Shown piece after piece: positions 10,970 to 21,983 of a stretch of DNA of 64,000 nucleotides; positions within the stretch are counted from its first letter, which is position 1, and each line of letters starts with the position of its first letter. The stretch comes from Schistocerca nitens. Its lineage: Eukaryota > Arthropoda > Insecta > Orthoptera > Acrididae. A model generated the notes under the pieces. The model was not told where the DNA came from and did no database searches. It was given only the letters and a program-made list of their open reading frames with translations. The DNA lies in assembly GCF_023898315.1 (NCBI RefSeq), contig NC_064614.1:70196501-70260500 (forward strand), in the 5' to 3' direction. Made by a program: the position numbers and the translations under genes.

Positions 10970-11293
10970 CTGTAAAGCTTTCTTCAGTATAGTCCCCACT
11001 TCATAGCATTCTGATTAGGATCGAACACATTTGTTTCTGTGTACACCTTCCGAAAGGTCTAAGATGTCGACTTCATAATTATCCATGATGTTCTATATAT
11101 GTAACTTTAATAAAAATGCTGATCTAAACCGTGACAGTCTCTGACACGTTGCGTAGTTGTTCGCACATGAATTTTCAGTTACAGGACATGCTATTATCTC
11201 AGCTTTACCTTCTATGAAGTATGAACTGATGCAACGGGGTTACTTTTATCGCTACATCCACCCTTAGGAGACCACCGGAAACGTAAATGGAAT
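10970..11293. other. No gene recognised
   Basis: AT-rich spacer between a Tc1 relic and a SINE. Nothing is recognisable. Confidence 0.4.
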
Positions 11294-11521
11294 TGCCGTG
11301 TGGTTTGCGCCTTCCGTCGGGTAAACCGTTCTCCTGCCGCAAATCTTTCGAGTTGACGCCACTTCGGCGACTTGCGCGTCGATGGCGATCAAATATGATG
11401 ATAAGGACAACACAACACCCAGTCCCTGAGCGGAGAAAATCTCCTACCCAGCCGGTAATCGAACCCGGGCCATTAGGTATGACATACCGTAGCGCTGACC
11501 ATTCAGCTACCAGGGGCGGAC
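11294..11521 (-). mobile_element. tRNA-derived SINE, same family as 9,727-9,977, reverse orientation
   Basis: On the minus strand it begins at about 11,521 with GTCCGCCCCTGGTAGCTGAA (box A region) and has box B GGTTCGATTAC near 11,460. The body again contains GGAGATTTTCTCCGCTCAGG. The 3-prime tail is not preserved cleanly and no target duplication was seen, so this copy is older or truncated. Confidence 0.85.
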
Positions 11522-11798
11522 ACTGGAATTGTGGTTGTGGTCGAGGTTGTGTGTGTCATCATGGCCACAGTCACTTCCTGACTCTCTCTGGAAGAACATC
11601 GTATATGACTTTGCACCTTAGTGTGCCAAGGGCAAATTTTGTAGCCTACTTGACCTGGAATTCGCTTTGTCTCTCTAACAGATTCTTTTCATGTTGGATT
11701 GTTTACTACAGTCTCGAAAAGAAGATGGTTGATTAATGACCTGTTTTCATAATCAATCTTCTGACCAATTTATAAATTGTCCTTTCTAACAATAGACT

Positions 11799-14700
11799 CC
11801 CCCCCCCTCGAACCATGGACCTTGCCGTTTGTGGGGATGCTTGCGTGTTCAACGATACAGATAGCCGTACCGTAGGTGCAACCACAACGGAGGGGTATCT
11901 GTTGAGAGGCCAGACAAACGTGTGGTTCCTGAGCAGGGGCAGCAGCCTTTTCAGTAGTTGCAGGGGCATCAGTCTGGATGATTGACTGATCTGACCATGT
12001 AACATTAACCAAAACGGCCTTGCTATTGTGGTACTGCGAACGGCTGAAAGCGAGGGGAAACTACAGCCGTAATTTTTCTCTAGGGCATGCAGCTTTACTG
12101 TATGGTTAAATGATGATGGCGTCCTCTTGGGTAAAATATTTCGGAGGCAAAATAGTCCCCCATTCGGATCTCCGGGCGGGGACTAGTCAAGAGGACATCG
12201 TTATCAGGAGAAAGAAAACTGGCATTCTACGGATCGGAGCGTGGAATGTCAGATCCCTTAATTGGGCAGGTAGGTTAGAAAATTTAAAAAGGGAAATGGA
12301 CAGGTTTAAGTTAGATGTAGTGGGAATTTGTGAAATCGGTGACAGGAGGAACAAGACTTTCGGTCAGGTGAATACAGGGTTATAAATACAAAATCAAATA
12401 GGGGCAATGCAGGAGTATGTTTAATAATGAATAAAAAAATAGGAGTGCGGGTTACCTACTACAAGCAGCATAGTGAAAGCATTATACTGGCCAAGATAGA
12501 CACGAAACCCATGCCTACTACAGTAGTACAAGTTTATATGCCAACTAGCTCTGCAGATGATGAAGAAATTGAAGAAATGTATGATGAGATAAAAGAAATT
12601 ATCCAGGTAGTGAAGGGAGACGAAAATTTAATAGTCATGGGTGACTGGAATTCGACAGTAGGAAAAGGGAGAGAAGGAAACTTAGTAGGTGAATATGGAT
12701 TGGTGGTAAGAAATGAAAGAGGAAGCCGTTTGGTAGAATCTCGCACAGAGTATAACATAATCATAGGTAACACTTGGTTCAAGAATCATAACAGAAGGAT
12801 GTATACATGGAAGAATCCTGGAGATACTAAAAGGTATCACATGGATTATATAATGGTAAGACAGAGATTTAGGAACCAGGTTTTAAATTGTACGACATTT
12901 CCAGGGGCAGATGTGGACACTGACCACAATCTATTGGTTATGAACTGTAGATTAAAACTGAAGAAATTGCAAAAAGGTGGGAATTTAAGGAGATGGGACT
13001 TGGATAAAGCGACTAAACCAGAGGTTGTACAGGCTTTCAGGGAGAGCATAAGGGAACAATTGACAGGAATGGGGGAAAGAAATACAGTAGAAAAAGAATA
13101 GATAGCTCTGAGGGATGAAGTAGTGAAGGCAGCAGACGATCAAGTAGCTAAAAAGACGAGGGCTATTAGAAATCCTTGGGTAACAGAAGAAATATTGAAT
13201 TTAATTTATGAAAGGAGAAAATATAAAAATGCAGTAAATGAAGCAGGCAAAAAGGAATACATCAAAAATGAGATCGACAGGAAGTGCAAAATGGCTAAGC
13301 AGGCATGGGTAGAGGACAAATGTAAGGATGTGGAGGCTTATCTCACTAGTGGTAAGATAGATACTGCCTACAGGAAAATTAAAGAGACCTTTGGAGGAAA
13401 GAGAGCCACTTGCATGAATATCAAGAGCTCAGATGGAAACCCAGTTCTAAGCAATGAGGGGAAAGCAGAAAGGTGGAAGGAGTATATAGAGGGTCTATAC
13501 AAGGGCGATGTACTTGAGTACAATATTATGGAAATGGAAGAGGATGTAGATGACGATGAATTGAGAGATACGATACTGCGTGAAGAATTTGACAGGGCAC
13601 TGAAAGATCTGAGTCGAAACAAGGCCCCGGGAGTAGACAACATTCCATTAGAACTACTGATGGCCTTGGGAGAGATAGTCCTGACAAAACTCTACCATCT
13701 GGTCAGCAAGATGTACGACACAGGCGAAATACCCTCAGATTTCCAGAAGAATATAATAATTCCAATCCCAAAGAAAGCAGGTGTTGACAGATGTGAAAAT
13801 TACCGAACTATCAGTTTAATAAGTCACAGCTGCAAAATACTAACACGAATTCTTTACAGACGAATGGAAAAAATGGTAGAATCCTACCTCGGGGAAGATC
13901 AGTTTGGATTCCGTAGAAATGTTGGAACACGTGGGGCTATACTGACCTTACGACTTATCTTAGAAGAAAGATTAAGGATAGGCAAACCTACGTTTCTAGC
14001 ATTTGTAGACTTAGAGAAAGCTTTTGACAATGTTGACTGGAATACTCTATTTCAAATTCTAAAGGTGGCAGGGGTAAAATACAGGGAGCGAGAGCCTATT
14101 TACGATTTGTACAGACACCAGATGGCGGTTATAAGAGTCGAGGGACATGAAAGGGAAGCAGTGGTTGGGAAGGGAGTGAGACAGGTTTGTAGCCTCAGCC
14201 CGATGTTATTCAATCTGTATATTGAGCAAGCAGTAAAGGAAACAAAAGAAAAATTTGGAGTGGGTATTAAAATCCAGGGAGAAGAAATAAAAACTTTGAG
14301 GTTCGCCGATGACATTGTAATTTTGTCAGACACAGCAAAGGACTTGGAAGAGCAGTTGAATGGAATGGACAGTGTCTTGAAAGGAGGATATAAGATGAAC
14401 ATCAACAAAAGCAAAACAAGGAAAATGGAATATAGTCGAATGAAGTCGGGTGATGTTGAGGGAATTAGATTAGGAAATGAGACACTTAAAGTAGTTTTGC
14501 TATTTAGGGAGTAAAATAACTGATGATGGTCGAAGTGGAGAGGATATAAAATGTAGACTGGAAATGGCAAGGAGAGCGTTTCTGAAGAAGAGAAATTTAT
14601 TAACATCGAGTATAGATTTAAATGTCAGGAAGTCGTTTCTGAAAGTATTTGTATGGAGTGTATGGAAGTGAAACATGGACAATAAATAGTTTGGACAAGA

Positions 14701-15074
14701 AGAGAATAGAAGCTTTCGAAATGTGGTGCTACAGAAAATGTTGAAGTTGAGGTGGGTAGATCACGTAACTAATGTGGAGGTATTGAGTAGAATTGGAGAG
14801 AAGAGAAGTTTGTGGCACAACTTGACTAGCAGAAGGGATCGATAGGTATGACATCTCCTGAGGCATCAAGGGGTCACAAATTTAGCATTGGAAGGCCGCG
14901 TGGAGGGTAAAAATCGTAGAGGGAGACCAAGAGATGAATACACTAAGCAGATTCAGTAGGATGTAAGTTGCAGTAGGTACTGGGAGATGAAGAAGTTTGC
15001 ATAGGATAGATTAGCATGGCGAGCTGCATCAAACCAGTCTCAGGACTGAAGACCACAACAACAACAACAACAAC
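11799..15074 (+). mobile_element. LINE, near full length (RTE-like endonuclease/RT element) with target duplication
   Basis: The element starts at a C-run (CCCCCCCCCTCGAACCATGG, 11,799 onward), has about 300 bases of leader, one long degenerate reading region, and a 3-prime (ACA)n tail at about 15,050-15,080. The flanking sequence AACAATAGACT appears at 11,788-11,798 and again at 15,075-15,085. The first few bases are ambiguous with the ACA tail, but AATAGACT is unambiguous. Endonuclease and RT are in one frame set with a short C-terminal region, no ORF1 is seen, and the tail is a simple repeat. All this fits the RTE clade better than jockey-type LINEs. Clade assignment is by motif style only. 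Confidence 0.88.
12110..15052 (+). pseudogene. LINE endonuclease-reverse transcriptase, broken
   Basis: Endonuclease: IGAWNVRSLNWAGRLENL with the conserved Asn (12,237 region), ICEIGDR with its Glu (12,327 region), VMGDWNSTVGKG (12,637 region), and TDHNLLVMNCRL at the domain end (12,918 region). RT: NYRTISLISHSCKILTRILY (13,800), FGFRRN, AFVDLEKAFDNVDW (motif A, 14,002), GVRQVCSLSPMLFN (motif B; the usual Gly after RQ is Val), FADDIVILSD (motif C, 14,302). Breaks: the first frame ends at 12,385 and coding resumes in another frame at 12,427; an in-frame TAG lies at 13,099-13,101; the frame shifts near 14,491-14,500 and again near 14,655. The remaining C-terminal coding (FEMWCY onward) has further stops. 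Not functional. Confidence 0.9.
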
Positions 15075-15269
15075 AACAATAGACTTGCTGTGATGGCAGA
15101 ATCCTGAGAAGTTTTTACCCTAAATTCGACTTAGTTCTGAAAGTCACAGAGCTGTTAGACTGTCATGACTGGATGCTGCTACCAGCCGGCTACTCACCAG
15201 TAATCTTGTGCTCATCATTCGTACCAAGAAATCTACCAACGGTTACCGATATATTGGTTAAGATATTTA

Positions 15270-15934
15270 TACAAGGGCTGTCCAGAAAGTAAGTTACGAT
15301 CGGTCGTGAAATGGAAACGACTATGAAAATCCGATAAAGCTTTGCAAAGATGTGTTGGGCAGTGGCTCTAGTATGACTCTAGGTGGAATTATGTCGCTCT
15401 TTTCATTCCTGAGCTCTTAGCGAGCGGATAAAGTTGTTATAGAAATAGCGTCTCCCGCCAAGTACGAGGGTCTGGTGAGAATTTTCCCCTGAAGCTATGC
15501 AACCAACATTACATAACTGTCGAGCGGTTTCTACTTCAAGATAATTCTCAGCCTCATTATGCAGGGGCAATTAAGATGTTCCTGTATCGTTTCAATTGGA
15601 AATGTTTGGTTACCCACAATACAGCCCGTAATTGTCTCCCACTGAGTTTCATCTCTGCTCAAACGAACTGCTGGCTATGAAGACAACATTTTGGCACAGA
15701 CAACGAGCTTTAGGCCAGCGTAGAGAATTGGCGGAAAGCACTGGCGGCTGCCTTCTATGATAAGGGTATTTGAAAGTTGGTACAAAGCTACGACGAATTT
15801 CTGATTCAGAATGGCGACTACGTAGAGAAGTAGCTGAAAGGTGTAGCCAACTGTTACAAATGAAACATTTCTGATTTTCACTGTGATTTTCATTTCGTTA
15901 TCAATCGTAACTTACTTTCTGGACAGCCCTCGTA
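15270..15934 (+). mobile_element. Internally deleted mariner element with 31-bp inverted repeats
   Basis: The termini at 15,270-15,300 and 15,904-15,934 are inverted repeats differing at one base (TACAAGGGCTGTCC versus TACGAGGGCTGTCC), each at a TA. Inside, the plus strand reads QDNSQPHYAGAIKMFLYRF at about 15,536, corresponding to the second catalytic Asp block (xDNARPH) of DD34D mariner transposases. Remnants of the C-terminus follow (ALAAAFYDKGI, 15,740-15,770). The N-terminal two thirds is gone. At 665 bp it is a non-autonomous derivative that could still be mobilised by a full-length relative, since its ends are well kept. Confidence 0.9.
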
Positions 15935-17490
15935 AATCAAAATTACAATCAACAATTACTTATGTGCCTGACGAATAAGACGACCTCATGTCCCTCACAC
16001 GACTTGAAACAATGATAAGTCATTAAGGAAAATTAAATAACTGTTAACAACTGAATGGCTAAACGAAATAACATATCTTTGTTTAATCAGGTGCATCTAC
16101 ATTTTTGTGCATCTACGATTTTAATGAAATTTCTATCCCATACGGGTGTCGCACTACACTGGGCGAAATGTACTACCGTCTGCAAAACCCTTAACAAGGG
16201 GCTGGAGGAATTACGGCTTCACTGAAAAAGACTGGAGCGTCAAAACCGGAATACCGATGGTGTTGAATCTAGCAGATAATCTATAAAGGAGAAGATTTCT
16301 GCGTGACATATAGAACAGAACCAAAAGTATCAACATGCGATAAAACGTATTTGCGATCTTTCTGATTTCAGATGGTAACGAATCCAAATACGTTGTTGGA
16401 CAGCGGTATCCTTTGTCGTATCTGCTGTGTTGGTTCAAGAGTTCTCAGTAGTTCGCTATTTTCCCTTTAGCTACTAACCTATTGCCAAAGCGTCTGCTTT
16501 TAGGCAAGCGAAGAAAATAGTGACGTCAACAGATGTAGTGAACTATGTAGAATGTGCAATATCACATATGTGACAAAGTACCTTTCTATAATACATAATG
16601 CGAGCTGCCTATAACCATCAAGACGCATATTAAAGTACTGAAGAGACGTAGTAAGTATTCCATAACACCAGCCGCAGAAGTGAATTAAATTTCTGAGAGC
16701 AGCGGGAAATCGAGAAGGCGCTCAAATCTTTGTTTTTATAATTTTTCCAGACGAATTGCCTCTTCATGTCTCGGAGCGTTGACCGTAGGTATGGTGAAGA
16801 TTTAGCATTACGTTGATAACTTTTCGATATGTAGACAACAAAGAATTGTGTTTCTTGCAAACGGAACAGTGACACTCTACTTCGCACTTCACGTAAAGTG
16901 TTGTTACCTCTCGAATTAGAGGCATCTTTGAGGTCTTAGTCGCAGTGTTTAACATTTCCCGTGTAAAGGGCTTTCATCATGTCCCATAGCTTAGCGTTTC
17001 CAGGAAATCTTAATTACGGGTTGTTTCCTGCCACTTAATCGAATAATAATTCCTTTAACTACAGCTTCCTCTCAGATTGCTCCAGAAGCCAACAGCGCCA
17101 CAAATCTAGGAGGAAAGGATTAGGAACCTTGTAGCTTGCAACGCTAAGTTAACAACTACTGCATTGCAAACGATCGCTTTACTACTTTACCAAGTATTCC
17201 TTAGATTAAAAATTGTTGAAATTTATCTATTAATCCCTTACATATTTCAGTCAAAAAACATTCAAGGTTAAGAAAAATGTTGTTGAAATATGTTTTTATC
17301 CGCGTTTCGTCATTTATACTGGTACATAATTTAAATCAAATGTTTCCACCTTAAGCTAATAAAACGTCCGGTTGTACATATGCTAAATACTTTCGAAATA
17401 AGTACAGAAAAGGGAATGGTTATTAGTAAAACTCTCGAAATATACTAGGCCAATTTACTTAGGATTTTTACACTATGCTCTGATAGATAT
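15935..17490. other. No gene recognised
   Basis: Long AT-rich stretch with no recognised coding exon, RNA or repeat. Frames of up to 85 codons on the minus strand look random. Confidence 0.4.
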
Positions 17491-17494
17491 ACAG

Positions 17495-18018
17495 TGTGTA
17501 CATTAAGTCCGGGAACAGTTTCAATTATTTATTGCACAAGAACCAAACATTCTACAACTGTCATACATATGCCATTTTGACGAGAAACCCAGACAGCTTT
17601 TTTTTTCATGTATAGAGCCACAGCGTAGTTCGGTAGTCGCAAACATGACGAGTTCAGGTGCAACCAACAGCTGTTTCGTGAAATGGCCTCCCCGATCACC
17701 AGATCTCATTCCGTGTGACTTTTATCTGTCGGGACACAGTAAGGATGTGGTGTAGGTACCGCCTCTACCCCGTGATGTAGCAAAGCTCCGGAAGACAATA
17801 CGGGAAGTGACTGCCACAGTCGACAATGCCATGCAGGAACGGACATGGCAAGAATTCATTTACCGTATTGACGTCTGCGGGGTCCCTCATGGTTCGCATA
17901 CCGAATGTCTGTAAAAAAAAAAAAAAATAAAATAAAATAAAAAATAAAAAAAAATCAGAGTTTTGCTTCAAATGCAGTGTGTATGACATCTGTTCAATAT
18001 TTAGTTCTTGTGCAATAA
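17495..18018 (+). mobile_element. Short mariner-like derivative with C-terminal transposase remnant
   Basis: The segment at 17,526-17,551 (TTATTTATTGCACAAGAACC) is repeated inverted at about 17,997-18,022. Between them the plus strand reads CFVKWPPRSPDLIPCDFYLSG (17,668-17,730), the third-acid block of a Tc1/mariner transposase, then PPLPRDVAKLRKTIREV and a stop after SHTECL. A short A-rich run at 17,911-17,954 follows. The DNA-binding half is deleted. The outer right terminus seems lost. Non-autonomous relic. Confidence 0.75.
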
Positions 18019-18401
18019 ATAGTGTATAGCAAGCAGAATAGACGTGGACGTTAAGTATTTGGTTGTGAACGTTATAGGATGATGTAACGGGTGTTCATAT
18101 TGAAGTACCAGCCTGCGCTACTCAGTTAAACTCTCAAGACGTACGAGGTAAAATGTCCACTGAAAATTACGGTGAATTTGAGGTATGGTCTGACATATAT
18201 AGATTCCTATTCGAAAGCAGTCTGCAGCTTAATACTTCTGATCACTGTTCACAATTATTCTTTAATAAGTGCTTCGAATACAAAGTTTGTGTCCAAGAGA
18301 ATGTGGGACTTACATTATGTATTTTAGTGCTTATGAGTAGTATACCTCAATACAGTGACGCGTGAAGCAACCATTAAAGATTTATTTAAGATACATAGCA
18401 C
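18019..18401. other. No gene recognised
   Basis: AT-rich spacer with a 70-codon chance frame (18,153-18,365). Nothing is recognised. Confidence 0.4.
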
Positions 18402-19784
18402 CATCTGGTGAGCAAGATGTATGAAACAGGCGAAATACCCTCAGACTTCAAGAAGAATATAATAATTCCAATCCCAAAGAAAGCAGGTGTTGACAGATGT
18501 GAGAATTACCGAACAATCAGTTTAATAAGTCACAGCTGCAAAATACTAACACGAATTCTTTACAGACGAATGGAAAAACTAGTAGAAGCCGACCTCGGGG
18601 AAGATCAGTTTGGATTCCGTAGAAATACTGGAACACGTGAGGCAATACTAACCTTACGACTTATCTTAGAAGAAAGATTAAGGAAAGGCAAACCTACGTT
18701 TCTAGCATTTGTAGACTTAGAGAAAGCTTTTGACAATGTTGACTGGAATACTCTATTTCAAATTCTAAAGGTGGCAGGGGTAAAATACAGGGAGCGAGAG
18801 CCTATTTACGATTTGTACAGACACCAGATGGCGGTTATAAGAGTCGAGGGACATGAAAGGGAAGCAGTGGTTGGGAAGGGAGTGAGACAGGTTTGTAGCC
18901 TCAGCCCGATGTTATTCAATCTGTATATTGAGCAAGCAGTAAAGGAAACAAAAGAAAAATTTGGAGTAGGTATTAAAATCCAGGGAGAAGAAATAAAAAC
19001 TTTGAGGTTCGCCGATGACATTGTAATTCTGTCAGACACAGCAAAGGACTTGGAAGAGCAGTTGAATGGAATGGACAGTGTCTTGAAAGGAGGATATGAG
19101 ATGGACATCAACAAAAGCAAAACAAGGAAAATGGAATATAGTCGAATGAAGTCGGGTGATGTTGAGGGAATTAGATTAGGAAATGAGACACTTAAAGTAG
19201 TTTTGCTATTTAGGGAGTAAAATAACTGATGATGGTCGAAGTGGAGAGGATATAGAATGTAGACTGGAAATGGCAAGGAGAGCGTTTCTGAAGAAGAGAA
19301 ATTTATTAACATCGAGTATAGATTTAAATGTCAGGAAGTCGTTTCTGAAAGTATTTGTATGGAGTGTATGGAAGTGAAACATGGACAATAAATAGTTTGG
19401 ACAAGAAGAGAATAGAAGCTTTCGAAATGTGGTGCTACGGAAGAATGCTGAAGATTAGATGGGTAGATCACAAAACTAATGAGGAGGTACTGAATAGGAT
19501 TGGGGAGAAGAGGAGTTTGTGGCACAACTTGACTAGAAGAAGGGATCGGTTGGTAGGACATGTTCTGAGGCATCAAGGGATCACCAATTTAGTATTGGAG
19601 GGCAGCGTGGAGGGTAAAAATCGTAGGGGGAGACCAAGAGATGAATACACAAAGCCGATTCAGAAGGATGTAGGTTGCAGTAGGTACTGGGAGATGAATA
19701 AGCTTGCACAGGATAGAGTAGCATGGAGAGCTGCATCAAACCAGTCTCAGGACAGAAGACCACAACAACAACAACAACAGCACG
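18402..19784 (+). mobile_element. LINE, 5-prime-truncated second copy of the 11.8-15.1 kb family
   Basis: The copy begins within the RT thumb-proximal coding (LVSKMYETGEIPSDFKKN) and runs to the same (ACA)n tail. An open frame at 18,408-19,220 (270 codons) covers RT motifs: NYRTISLISHSCKIL, FVDLEKAFDNVDW, GVRQVCSLSP and FADDIVILSD. The downstream C-terminal frame is at 19,355-19,825 (YGSETWTINSLDKKRIEAFEMWCYGRMLKIRWVDH). It shares two small deletions with the other copy (near 19,198 and 19,360) and the RQV variant. A weak AGCAC duplication may flank it (18,396-18,400; after the tail). Truncation at the 5-prime end is normal for LINE insertion. Confidence 0.9.
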
Positions 19785-20025
19785 ACAAGACGGGCGCTTC
19801 TACTACAGTTAGAAACCTTGTATGAGTCTTGAGGCAGCGTTAAGTCACTGCGCGCCAATTACCCGGACTTCATTCACCGAGTATTTGAGGATGAGAGCAC
19901 CTAGCGACTTCCAAAAAACTTTAAACATAGTTTCAAACCTTTATTAAACTTTCTGTCGATTACCTGCTGAACGTCAAGTATTTAACAAGCTGACTCATTC
20001 GAAAAGCAATCATACGATTCAAGCT

Positions 20026-20417
20026 GCTCTGAAGCGCCAAAGAAACTGATGTAGGCATGGGTATTCAAATACAGAGATATGTAAACAGGCAGAATACGGC
20101 ACTGCTCTCGCCAACACCTATACAAGACAATACGTGTCTGGCGCAGTTCTTTGATCGGTTACTGCTGCTACAATGGCCGGTTATTACGATCTGAGTGAGT
20201 TTGAACGAGCTGTTATAGTGGGCGCACGAGCGATGGGACATCGCATCTGCGAGGTAGCGACAAAGTGGGGATTTATGGACAACCACACAGGTTTCATGGT
20301 GTCACTTCCCTCAGACATTTTTCGAGTCCATGCCAAGTCGTGAGCGGCACTTCGGCGTGCTCGCGGGGACCCTAGACGATATTAGGCTGTTGTACCTATT
20401 TCTTTGGCTCTTCAGTA
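20026..20417 (+). mobile_element. Internally deleted Tc1 element
   Basis: Inverted ends: GCGCCAAAGAAACTG at about 20,034 and, inverted, at about 20,398-20,413 (TTTCTTTGGCTCTTCAG). The coding start survives as MAGYYDLSEFERAVIVGARAMGHRICEVATKWGF (20,173-20,275, Tc1 helix-turn-helix, first part). A jump to the C-terminal PSRERHFGVLAG-like tail (20,330-20,370) follows. Almost all of the DDE domain is deleted. It belongs to the same family as the larger fragment at 44,945-46,008. Confidence 0.85.
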
Positions 20418-20817
20418 TATTTTATACATTAGAGCACGAATTTTTAAGGACTCAGGAATTTAATTAAAAATTTCCGCATTGTCGGTTTCTTGGACAGCCT
20501 GCGTTACATTTTGACTTCATTGTGGTTGTCTGAGCTTTACCTTCGACGTCTGCATGACGCTATCTTCCAAGAACACAACGCAAGTCATACCTTATTCGTG
20601 TCCTCCTGACGTAGATCGGGTGTTGGGCTGTTGCCAAGGAAGATCTGTCAGCCATGAACGCATCTGATCATGGATTACCAAGAGACTGGCGCGCCATCTT
20701 TTGCCAACAACTATCAATCTGCCACGGAACTGAAGCAGCATGGAATGCCATACCCGTCGTATCTTATGAATGGTGGGCTCCATGTGGTTCCCAAGTCGTG
20801 CAGCGACCGTAAACCAT
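20418..20817. other. No gene recognised
   Basis: A 78-codon minus-strand frame (20,592-20,828) has a vaguely transposase-like look but no motif I can name. Possibly an old DNA-transposon remnant. Confidence 0.3.
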
Positions 20818-20999
20818 AAAATTACCAAATATTCAGCAACCAGTCGCTAAATCATGTATTATTTCGATTTCAACTGATTAACAGCAATCATCGGTGCTTT
20901 CAACCAATATGTGCCCTGTTAATCAGTTGAAATCGATTTGTAAAAGTGAATAAATAAAACATGATTTTGCGACTGGTTGCTGCATATTTGGTAACTTTA
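20818..20999. repeat. Foldback (inverted-repeat) element
   Basis: Two arms of about 65-80 bases, 20,818-20,884 and 20,918-20,999, are reverse complements sharing TTACCAAATAT, GCAACCAGTCGC, AAATCATGT and TTTCAACTGATT. The right arm has an insertion of about 13 bases relative to the left. The loop is about 33 bases. Transcribed RNA would form a long hairpin. I recall this as a repeated locust foldback element; it encodes nothing. Confidence 0.85.
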
Positions 21000-21393
21000 T
21001 ACCAGTATCTGTCATAGCAGTTCAGTTCGAGAAGACGCTAATCCAGTTCTTAGCAATTGTTGCTGCCAGAGGCGGTTGCTCTGTGTACACAATTTCTCAC
21101 CACGTACATCCCCAATTTACCCACAAATTTTAGCATATATTCTTCCTATTATACTGTCGCACAACAACTTTAATTTCGTTATTTTCTGTCCTTTCTGTTG
21201 TTATAGAGTTAATGGTTAGTGGCGTACTTCAGCGAACAGATAATTTTTGACTATTGCAGCATTAAAATGCATGGACGAGAACTTGCCTTGTATTTTCAAC
21301 ATTCATACAATTTGGAATTAGATGGTAAGTTTTGCTGTACCTGTCCTCACTGACTTGCATGTATGCAAACGGCGGGAATACACCATAGTCTAC
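21000..21393. other. No gene recognised
   Basis: AT-rich flank between a foldback repeat and a microsatellite. Nothing is recognised. Confidence 0.4.
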
Positions 21394-21396
21394 ACG

Positions 21397-21450
<54 letters not shown>
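21394..21450. repeat. Compound (CG)n(CA)n microsatellite
   Basis: Alternating purine-pyrimidine run: CG repeats at about 21,394-21,404, then more than twenty CA units to 21,450. Such runs favour Z-DNA. It borders a SINE insertion. Confidence 0.95.
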
Positions 21451-21451
<1 letters not shown>

Positions 21452-21487
21452 TCGGTCTGGTAATCTGGGAATGACGATCCCACACAG

Positions 21488-21685
21488 CCGGACGGGGTGG
21501 CCGAGCGGTTCTGGGCGCTTCAGTCTGGAACCGCGCGACCGCTACGGTCGCAGGTTCGAATCCTGCCTCGGGCATGGATGTGTGGGATGTCCTTAGGTTA
21601 GTTAGGTTTAAGTAGTTCTACGTTCTAGGGGATTGATGACTTCAGAAGTTAAGTCCCATAGTGCTCAGAGTCATTTGAATCATTT
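21488..21685 (+). mobile_element. tRNA-derived SINE with perfect 12-bp target duplication
   Basis: The head GTGGCCGAGCGGTTCTGGGC carries box A, and GGTTCGAATCC at about 21,553 is box B. The body has the TTAGGTTAGTTAGGTTTAAG motif and the CATAGTGCTCAGAG end. GATCCCACACAG flanks it at 21,476-21,487 and 21,686-21,697. This is the commonest SINE family of the window; other copies lie at 27 kb, 29 kb, 49.8 kb, 50.1 kb and 61.2 kb. Confidence 0.92.
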
Positions 21686-21983
21686 GATCCCACACAGCTC
21701 TCACTATTTGTCCCCAGTTTCCTACCACTCAGCGATTCCATTACTCTGCAGTCGGTGGTCGCCTCGTATTGCCCTCTGCTCCTTGGTCCTCGAGGTGATC
21801 TTGAGGTTTAGAACTTCTTGGCATATATCTGACAGTCTATTCCGCCATAACATGGCTTGCCCCCCTGCAGACTTTTCGCTTTGACGATATTCACTACCGA
21901 GGGCTGGTCGGCTAGCTTAACTTCTACTTTGTTGAATCTCCAAACCCATATTTGTGTTACCTGATCTTTTTTTAAATTTTTTT

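Noticed and set aside
14100-14606. 168-codon minus-strand frame, found twice (also 18,806-19,312)
   Set aside because: Antisense shadow of the LINE RT. The duplication simply reflects the two LINE copies.
21488-21575. tRNA gene calls at SINE heads (here, 30.7, 39.2, 49.8 and 61.2 kb)
   Set aside because: Box A and box B are present, but cloverleaf pairing looks imperfect, they are fused to SINE bodies and flanked by target duplications.
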